Below are positions 57,543 to 64,000 of a stretch of DNA of 64,000 nt, in pieces. The notes beneath the pieces are model-generated. The model was not told the DNA's origin. It did not search any database and saw nothing but the letters and a program-made list of their open reading frames with translations. A program made the position numbers and the translations under genes. Position 1 is the first letter of the stretch, and every line of letters begins with the position of its first letter. Source of the DNA: Ophioceras dolichostomum (Eukaryota > Ascomycota > Sordariomycetes > Magnaporthales > Ophioceraceae); assembly GCA_003049485.1 (NCBI GenBank), contig PYST01000135.1, forward strand, positions 1 to 64,000, read 5' to 3'.

Positions 57543-57865
57543 GCGAATAATGGTCTTGCTAGACTGAGACCTGGGTATCCGTTATTGGAATTGAAAGGGC
57601 GTCACCACAGGTCCATCATCTAGGTGAAAGAAAAAACCATGGTTTGTGATGCGACTGATGCCTCAGGAGAGTGGTCCTCATTTGGGATTCTATTGCCTAA
57701 TTAGGCTTAGTACTGTGCCGGTCGGACTGAATTAAATAGGAATTTCCTCCACGACGCGTCGTCGCGATTCTCACCGCGTAAAGTGCCAAACTTCCCCACC
57801 AAGTATCCCACGGTGGGCAAACTGTTGATCAACCGCTGCAAAACCCCATACCACCAAGCCTCACA
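57543..57865. other. Spacer between LSG1 and RFC4
   Basis: 323 bp of terminator and promoter sequence on the plus strand. GACGCGTCGTCGCG near 57752, the closest thing to an MluI cell-cycle box (ACGCGT), precedes the replication gene; otherwise nothing was seen. Confidence 0.4.
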
Positions 57866-59203
57866 ATGCCATCAGCAAAACCAGTAGAAGAGAAGGGCGA
57901 GAGCTCTACATCTGCAGCGAAGAAGGCAAAAGCCGCAACCTCAAGTCCCACGGCCAATTACGAGCTGCCATGGTCGGTCATTTCTCAAGAGCAAGAGTGC
58001 CGCTCGCACAATCGGATCGTCCTTGAACTGACCAGATCGAACATGCAACAGGGTTGAGAAGTACCGGCCGGTGTTCCTCGACGACGTTGTCGGCAACACG
58101 GAGACGATCGAGCGGCTAAAAATCATTGCGAAGGATGGGAACATGCCCCACGTCATCATCTCGGGCATGCCCGGTATCGGAAAGACAACAAGCGTGCTAT
58201 GTCTGGCGCGGCAGCTGCTGGGAGACTCGTACAAGGAGGCGGTTCTAGAGCTCAATGCCAGTGATGAACGCGGTAAATATCTGCCTGCCTACCGACTTAC
58301 CTGCCTTCCTGGCCCAGGCGCCCCTGCTCCCTGGCCGGCTCAGGCGCTCGCTTCTCTCGATCGGAGCGACAGGACTAATACCGAACTGGGAACGAACTGC
58401 TCCCCCGATAAACCCGACTAGGTATCGACGTGGTTCGGAACAGGATCAAGGGATTCGCGCAAAAGAAAGTCACCCTCCCGCCCGGCCGCCACAAGCTCGT
58501 GATCCTCGACGAGGCCGACAGCATGACGTCCGGCGCGCAGCAGGCGCTCCGCCGCACGATGGAGATCTACTCGAACACGACGCGCTTCGCCTTCGCCTGC
58601 AACCAGTCCAACAAGATCATCGAGCCGCTGCAGTCGCGCTGCGCGATCCTCCGCTACGCGCGCCTGACCGACGCGCAGGTCGTGAAGCGCCTGCTGCAGA
58701 TCATCGAGGCCGAGGGCGACGTGCAGTACAGCGACGACGGCCTCGCGGCGCTGGTCTTCAGCGCCGAGGGCGACATGCGGCAGGCGATCAACAACCTGCA
58801 GTCGACGCACGCGGGCTTCGGGTTCGTCAGCGGCGACAACGTGTTCAAAGTGGTGGACAGCCCGCACCCGATCAAGGTCCAGGCTATGCTCAAGGCGTGC
58901 CACGAGGGCAACGTCGACTCGGCGCTGGACGCCCTGCGCGAGCTGTGGGACCTGGGCTACTCCAGCCACGACATCATCAGCACGATGTTCAAGGTCACCA
59001 AGACGATACCCACGCTGAGCGAGGCGGCCAAGCTGGAGTTCGTGAAGGAGATCGGCTTCGCGCACATGCGCATCCTGGAGGGTGTGCAGACGCTTCTGCA
59101 GCTGAGCGGGTGCGTGGTGAGGCTGTGCAGGCTGAACATGGACCCGAAGAAGTTTGAGATACCCAATGGAGCCGGGGCGGCGGCTGCGTCGAGGAAGAAG
59201 TAG
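57866..59203 (+). CDS. RFC4: Replication factor C subunit 4
   Basis: A small AAA+ subunit of the RFC clamp loader that opens PCNA for DNA polymerase delta. Three exons (57866-57972, 58052-58272, 58422-59203) give 369 aa; sequence matches yeast Rfc4 (human RFC2) better than other subunits. Landmarks: PWVEKYRP RFC box, Walker A GMPGIGKTT (74-82), LNASDERGIDVVR, Walker B VILDEAD (136-142), the QALRRTMEIYS segment, and the SRC arginine finger (181-183) within EPLQSRCAILRY. The collar domain ends KKFEIPNGAGAAAASRKK. The first donor (TG|GTCGGT) is weak but required to join PW to VEKYRP. Confidence 0.96.
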
Positions 59204-59614
59204 TAGGCGAGTTTTGTTCGGCGGCATGTAGAACAGGGAATGGAAAATGGGGGATGTGTCTGTTTGCTATTCATACCAGCTAGGCGTTATATGGCTGCTG
59301 TACTGGTATATAAGTAGGTACCTTGGGTACTTTGGGTTGAATGGAAGCAATGATGATGAGCTCTCAGCTCCCTGGAATGTTATTTGGCGTGTTATCCAAC
59401 ACATAGCAGACGGGATGCCCATGATGATTTATTCCTATTTATACAGTAGATGAACGGGCGAGTTCGTCGTTTTGGAAATCAATATACAGAAAAGTGAGAT
59501 TTAATACAGTCGACTTGATAGCCACGATAGGCTTAATCCCCCCTACGGCCGGCCCCCTGAGCATGTCATGACATGTTCATGAGAGGGTCACGCGACTCCC
59601 TTTCCCAAAGGCTC
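59204..59614. other. Spacer between converging genes
   Basis: This is 3' sequence of RFC4 and the Rcf3-like gene, with AT-rich text and a palindromic CATGTCATGACATG at 59563-59576 that could form a hairpin in either transcript. Confidence 0.4.
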
Positions 59615-60103
59615 TCAACTCCTCTTTTCCTCGCTGGGCTGGGTTTTCTCGCTCCCTCGACCTGCTACCGCCGCACTCTCCTCCTCCATCTCGCGCTCAT
59701 ACGCAGCCCACGCGGCCTGGTTGCGGATCGCCCTCCGACGTAGCCTCATCTCGGCCTCGTACCTCCGGAGCGAGGCGTCTGCCTCGATCATGCCGCCCAC
59801 GATCATGCCGGACATTTGGATGTAGCTAGGTAGGTAGGTATCGAGGCGTGAGACGAAATGCTCATAACTTAGGTCTGAGTGATTACCAGGTATGGACGGG
59901 GGTAGGGTTCTTTCGCCGTGTACATACGTTTTGAATTGGATTGTAAAGCTCCGATACACGGGAGACATGAAGTAGCCGACCGCGCCGAGGACGGCCATGC
60001 CGACGCCCCATCTCGCGGCGCCAAGCGCGGCGCCCTTTGCTGCCGCGACCCCGGCGCCCTCGGCTTCCTCGCCCTTCAGGCTCCGTTTCGGCGAAATTGA
60101 CAT
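59615..60103 (-). CDS. Rcf3-like mitochondrial respiratory supercomplex factor
   Basis: Two exons (60103-59928 and 59824-59615) give 128 aa; the 102-nt intron (59826-59927 within one base) has GTATGT and CCTAG borders and contains no stop in frame. A membrane segment lies in RWGVGMAVLGAVGYFMSPVY (about 32-51). After it comes YRSFTIQFKTYIQMSGMIVGGMIEAD, a layout matching yeast Rcf3 (small protein with VYR...QvRvF...GAvfrAD), which associates with cytochrome c oxidase supercomplexes. The C-terminal half is a charged helix (RRYEAEMRLRRRAIRNQAAW). Family assignment rests on my recall of the Rcf3 pattern and is moderate. It could be another small inner-membrane protein. Confidence 0.6.
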   Translation of the reverse strand: MSISPKRSLKGEEAEGAGVAAAKGAALGAARWGVGMAVLGAVGYFMSPVYRSFTIQFKTYVHGERTLPPSIPGNHSDLSYEHFVSRLDTYLPSYIQMSGMIVGGMIEADASLRRYEAEMRLRRRAIRNQAAWAAYEREMEEESAAVAGRGSEKTQPSEEKRS

Positions 60104-60690
60104 TTGATGGTTTGTTGAAGAATTCGCTAGGGCTCCCTTGGGATTTTATAACACAGAGCGAGTGACAGTTCTCGATCGATGATACCAATTGAGCTGGAAG
60201 TATCTTTCACGTTGGTCACCAAGACGAGGAAAAAAATACGGGATTTGAATCTGGATTCGAACGCCGCCTGTCTCCGCATTTTCTCTTGGTCATCGCCTGC
60301 TCTTAGCCCCCGAACCCATTGGATGATACGATGGGATCGGAACAAAGCGAAACGGAAATTGCCCACTGAACGAGGTCACAATTATCATTCCTAATCATTG
60401 ATGATTGTCTGCAAAAGACCTCTCTATGAACGACTCCTCGACTCCCTAGTCCATAACTCGCTGGGCTACTTCACACTTCTCGCAACTGGATACACGCAAC
60501 GTCCTTTACCCAGGCCCGAAGCTACAGTTCCCCAAACTGAAAGAGATATACGAGAGACGCCGGATCGCTACCAGAACACAATGGGAAAAAATTTATCATG
60601 AATACAGAACAGGTCGTAACTGGGGAAGAGGGTCGCTATGGTGGATGGCTTCAGCGCCCCGGTCCCCAAGAGACAGGCAGGCGCACCCGA
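60104..60690. other. Intergenic region, no supported gene
   Basis: This is the promoter side of the Rcf3-like gene. Short ORFs here have no coding bias. Confidence 0.4.
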
Positions 60691-61068
60691 TCAGAAAGCA
60701 GGTGGCCGCTTCATCCACTGGGCGAGTTCAATCACCATGCTCCAGACGGGGCCTCTTATGTAGGAGGGTTTCGAGCCTCCCAGTCCTTCGGTCGCTTCCT
60801 CTGGTGCACTGCGAAGTGTCGGAAGAACATCCCCGTCACCCTCCGGATCCTCGCCGACTTTGACGAGGAGTTCGGTAGTAATGCGGGCCATCTCGGTTCT
60901 GACGGGGGCTTGGAGGGGTTGTAGGGTTTTGTTTAGCCAGTTTGTCACCTTCGTCGGATTGGGACTGGGAGGGCCTTCGAGGCGGGCATCGCTCGAGTCA
61001 GGGTCAGAGGACCTCGAGCGAGCGGATGAGTCTTCGGCCACGTCGGAGGCGGCGGGGGTAGGGTTTCC
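60691..61068 (-). CDS. Possible small ORF or 3' exon downstream of HIS3
   Basis: An open minus-strand frame with moderate GC3 bias ends at the TGA 60691 and contains TKVTNWLNKTLQPLQAPVR, EMARITTELLVKVGEDPEG and GPVWSMVIELAQWMKRP. The frame stays open upstream into the HIS3 stop region (to about 61113), but there is no ATG until EMAR, so a start is lacking. It could be the last exon of an alternative HIS3-region transcript, a small gene with an unseen first exon, or chance. Confidence 0.25.
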   Translation of the reverse strand, partial: GNPTPAASDVAEDSSARSRSSDPDSSDARLEGPPSPNPTKVTNWLNKTLQPLQAPVRTEMARITTELLVKVGEDPEGDGDVLPTLRSAPEEATEGLGGSKPSYIRGPVWSMVIELAQWMKRPPAF

Positions 61069-61105
61069 GAGGTGGTCCTGTTCCTGTCTTCGCCGGTCCG
61101 CCTGT

Positions 61106-62020
61106 CTAGACACTCAGCGTCCCCTTGGTGCTGGGCACCTCGCCCTCCTTCCCCTTCACCCGCGCCGTAGCGAGGCGCAGCGCGATGGCTAACGCCTTGA
61201 ACGCGCTCTCGGAGCGGTGGTGGTCGTTGTCCCCCCTCAGGCAGTCGACGTGTAGCGTGATGCGTGCCGCTGTCGCGAAGCTCTGTAGACAGTGCGGGAT
61301 CATCTCGCACGATAGGTCGCCGATCTTCTCGCGTTTCAGGCCCAGATCGACGACGGAGAACGGCCGGTTCGAGATGTCGACCACTGCACGGGACAGGGCC
61401 TCGTCGAGCGGTGCGTAGGCCGAGCCGAAGCGCGCGATGCCGGCTGCGCTGCCGAGGGCGGTCGCGAAGGCGTAGCCGAGCGCGATGCAGACGTCTTCGG
61501 CGGTGTGGTGGTCGTCGACTATAAGGGTGAGAAGGTGGAGAGAGGAGTGTTTTGGTCAGTGAAGCTGAATGGCGACTGGCTTCTGTCCTGGGCAGAGCCT
61601 GCAATGTAATGTATTGTCCTTTGTATTGTATTTCTGACCTATTCGCGTGTGCTTTACGCGGTCGCCTGCCGTACGCGGCAGGTAGCGCGGTACCAGATAC
61701 ATTACATTACAGGCGCTGGTCCTGGGCTTGCAGACAGACTTACTGTGAAGGTCGCCCTGGCAGTGCAGCACCAAGCTCCAACCGGCGTGTTTTGAGAGGG
61801 CATGGAGCATGTGGTCGAGGAAGCCGATGCCAGTGTGAATACCGATGGTCTGCGACTTGCTCGCCTGGGACGCATGGGCATCCACGCCATTCTCAAGGAG
61901 GCCGCTATCGGTTTCTGGTGGGAATTCTCCGCCGTCCAGGTTGAGGGCGAGCTTGATCTTCGTCTCGTTGGTGTTGCGGACCATGGCCGCCCACCGTTTT
62001 GGGGCTGGAGCAGAAGCCAT
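61106..62020 (-). CDS. HIS3: Imidazoleglycerol-phosphate dehydratase
   Basis: The sixth step of histidine biosynthesis: dehydrates imidazole glycerol phosphate to imidazole acetol phosphate using a di-manganese site. Two exons (62020-61744, 61518-61106) give 229 aa, the standard length. The metal-binding His clusters are intact: GFLDHMLHALSKHAGW, GDLHIDDHHTAED (formed across the intron) and the C-terminal DNDHHRSESAFKALA. Start MASAPAPKRWAAMVRNTNETK is typical of filamentous fungi. The 225-nt intron is longer than usual here and contains a short inverted-repeat-like ATTGTATTGT/TACATTACATTACA stretch. Divergent from LOC1 with 418 bp between starts; no exact TGACTCA (CpcA/Gcn4) site was seen there. 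Confidence 0.96.
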
Positions 62021-62438
62021 TGTATTGGGAGAATGCGGATGTCGGTTGCAAAAGTGATGAGAATGAAGAACGGACAGTATGGTCACGTAGAGTTACGTGT
62101 ATTAACTGTGCTGGGAGGAGCTTCCGTACTGTAATATCCCTGAATTCCCAAGCGATTTCAGGTTATCTGTCCCAAGATAGAGTCGCTAAACTCATTTTTT
62201 TGATAGCGATTTTAGCGTAGCGACAGCTTAAATAACATACACATAACTTCGAAGACAAGACAGGAACCTCAGCTCGACAGTTAGCCCCGCGTTCACTGGT
62301 TATCAGCCTTATCGCCCCGAAAAAAAAGCTACCTACCGGGACAAAAAAAAATCAGAAGTTCTCCCTCGCGTCATCACAGACACACACATAGAGAGAAAAG
62401 GTGCGCCAGTTCTTCTCAGCGACGATTCCGAATCCACA
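62021..62438. promoter_or_regulatory. Bidirectional promoter HIS3-LOC1
   Basis: This is 418 bp of AT-richer sequence. GTGATGAGAAT at 62054-62064 is close to the PAC element of ribosome-biogenesis promoters, although it lies nearer HIS3 than LOC1. Confidence 0.35.
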
Positions 62439-63189
62439 ATGGGTTTGCAACGGACGAAGACAGTGAAGAACAAGCACGCGGCCAAAAACTCCGGCATCGG
62501 CAAGAGCAAATCGGCCAGGACCTCCCAGTCAGATGGCGTCGTCAAGTCGAGAAAGCCGTCTAAGGGGGGCAAAGCCCCCGCCCTACAGGTGAAGGGCAGG
62601 CCGACCGTCGCGGACCTGCTGAAGAAGAAGAAAAAGAAGGTCTACACGGACGAGCAGCTGGGCATACCGAAGCTCAACATGATCACGCCTGTAGGAGTTG
62701 AGAAGCCAAAGGGCAAGAAGAAGGGCAAGGTTTTCGTTGACGATCCGGTACGTCACCCCACCCCGTCTCACCGACCCGCGAGCTTCCCAACCCAACTGCT
62801 TTGGGATATGATGCCTACCTAGTTTGTGCGCATATAAGCTGACCACTTCTTCTCTTTTTTGATCTTATTCGCAGGAGAGCATGAACACGATCCTCGCCAT
62901 GGTGCAGGCGGAGAAGGAGGGCCAGATCGAGTCGAAGATGATGAAGGCGCGGCAGATGGAGGAGATCCGCGAGGCGAGGCGCATAGAGGCCGAGAAGAAG
63001 GAGGCGGGCAGGCAGGCGGTGCTGGACGAGACCAAGGAGGCGCTGCGGAAGAAGAGGAATCGGAAGAAGAGCGGCAGCGGCAAGAGCGACGGCGACGACG
63101 GCGGCGGCGGCGACAATGTCGGCGACGTCGCGAGCACGGGGACCAAAGCGGCGAGGGCGAAGCCTAAGAAGAGGGTCTCGTTCGCGTAG
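62439..63189 (+). CDS. LOC1: 60S ribosomal assembly/export protein Loc1
   Basis: Loc1 is a nucleolar, basic RNA-binding protein needed for 60S assembly and, in yeast, ASH1 mRNA localisation. Two exons (62439-62747, 62875-63189; 127-nt intron) give 207 aa. The family signature is clear: KGRPTVADLLKKKKKKVYTDEQLGIPKLNMITPVGVEKPKGKKKGKVF-like sequence in exon 1, then ESMNTILAMVQAEKEGQIESKM and a long basic coiled-coil (MEEIREARRIEAEKK). The tail is Gly/Asp-rich and ends KPKKRVSFA. The start MGLQRTKTVKNKH is the first ATG and fits the family. Confidence 0.9.
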
Positions 63190-63640
63190 CCTGTTTTCTT
63201 CGGTTGACCTTTCTTTCTCTCTCTCTAGTTTCTGGTGTTCTTGCACAGTACGGGGTATTGCATCGCATCATTAGTTGCAAGGCGTTGTTGGGTTCGGCGC
63301 TCGGAGTATGTTGTCGCATTTACATGCATTGCATCAGGGTTTGGGGTTGACCTTGGGAGGCTCATTGACATGGCTTCGTAGCCTTTGTGGTGTTGAGAGG
63401 GCTTCAGGGGTCACCATCGGAGAAATAACTACCTACCTACCTAGGTACCTATCGCTTCAATATCGACAAGGCGCTGTGAGACATGGCTGCTGCTGAATCG
63501 GTCTATTCTTATCTCGTCTAAGTGTATTGTCATGCCTAGGTAGGTAGGTAGGTAGTCTTTCCCGCATGAATGTGTCCCAATCCTGAATGGTTGACCCTCT
63601 CACAGAGAGCCGTACAAAGACAGCCAGCCGTATAAAGACT
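63190..63640. other. Spacer with ACCTAGGTA palindromes
   Basis: Between converging LOC1 and the hydrolase gene. Two dense palindromes (CTACCTACCTAGGTACCTA near 63431-63449, and CCTAGGTAGGTAGGTAGG near 63536-63553) are the clearest examples of the window's dispersed motif. Confidence 0.5.
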
Positions 63641-64000
63641 TTATAATACTCCCTCCAGCATTCCCTCGCCAAATTTCATCCTCCGACGCAGAGGATCGAA
63701 GCCGGTCTTCGTATTGCTGTGGTTCAGAGCGCCGTTCATGACAGGTCGGTCAAGGCTGAGGTCCATGTTTGACACCATGTTGTCGAGGAAGTTGACGATC
63801 TGTTGACGAGCCGAGTCAGCTGGAAGCAGCGATAGTTGAACAAGAGAACAAAGAGGGTAGCGGGTGCTACATACCGGACGGGCATGCCATCTACCGCCCC
63901 CGAGTTGGAACCAGGAGAGGTGACCCCCTAATGACGTGCTGCAGAGCACCGCGTAGGGGTTGTGCTTGATCTCCTCAAACGGTGTGGCTTCCTCCACGGC
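63641..64000 (-). CDS. Alpha/beta hydrolase, Eht1/Eeb1-like, C-terminal part
   Basis: The C-terminal end of a gene that continues past the window edge. Two exons are visible: 64000-63875 (frame open at the edge) and 63799-63641, separated by a 75-nt intron (CCG|GTATGT, CAACAG). The first codes for EEATPFEEIKHNPYAVLCST and GGHLSWFQLGGGRWHARP, the typical segment holding the catalytic His (GGHLSWF) of fungal Eht1/Eeb1/YMR210W-type hydrolases (medium-chain acyl-CoA:ethanol acyltransferase, monoacylglycerol lipase). The second gives IVNFLDNMVSNMD and a basic tail. The nucleophile part is outside the window, so substrate cannot be judged. Confidence 0.8.
   Translation of the reverse strand, partial: AVEEATPFEEIKHNPYAVLCSTSLGGHLSWFQLGGGRWHARPVCSTRYPLCSLVQLSLLPADSARQQIVNFLDNMVSNMDLSLDRPVMNGALNHSNTKTGFDPLRRRMKFGEGMLEGVL

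Overview
The window looks like a GC-rich chromosome segment of a filamentous ascomycete, most likely a sordariomycete. Genes are split by short GT-AG introns (about 60-220 nt), coding third positions are strongly GC-rich, and the housekeeping proteins (gamma-COP, ATP sulfurylase, LTV1, LSG1, RFC4, HIS3, LOC1) have the fungal form. Intergenic DNA is full of ACCTAGGTAGG-type palindromes. I see no prokaryotic features, no complete transposon and no convincing tRNA or rRNA gene. One assembly gap (66 N) lies at 22296-22361. Species was not determined. All exon models were made by eye from splice signals, frame continuity and family knowledge, without a homology search.

Layout. 1-15 kb: mostly intergenic, with a 646-aa low-complexity protein, SEC21 (minus), a small cysteine-rich ORF, and an unrecognised minus-strand gene whose frame breaks twice. 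15-26 kb: an RRT8/LDS-type membrane protein, a doubtful decayed gene beside the gap, a Ser/Thr-rich single-pass surface protein and an uncharacterised 342-aa protein. 27-39 kb: a divergent pair of very large secreted proteins. On the minus strand is a 1216-aa GH18 chitinase of the killer-toxin-like class with two hevein-type chitin-binding domains. On the plus strand is a 1674-aa GH55 beta-1,3-glucanase carrying LysM-like and WSC modules. 40-47 kb: a large RD-repeat protein and ATP sulfurylase. 50-53 kb: a membrane-anchored GH3 glucosidase with an in-frame TGA near its 5' end. 53-64 kb: a dense housekeeping block (LTV1, LSG1, RFC4, an Rcf3-like protein, HIS3, LOC1) and the C-terminus of an alpha/beta hydrolase cut by the window edge.

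Functional reading. The 27-39 kb pair is the most interesting locus. One protein should cut chitin and the other beta-1,3-glucan, and both carry carbohydrate-binding modules, so together they could act on the two main fungal wall polymers, either the cell's own wall (remodelling) or another fungus (antagonism). LTV1 and LSG1 are ribosome-export or recycling factors for the 40S and 60S subunits and diverge from one 376-bp promoter. HIS3 and LOC1 also diverge from a short shared promoter. The rest of the window is ordinary euchromatic sequence.
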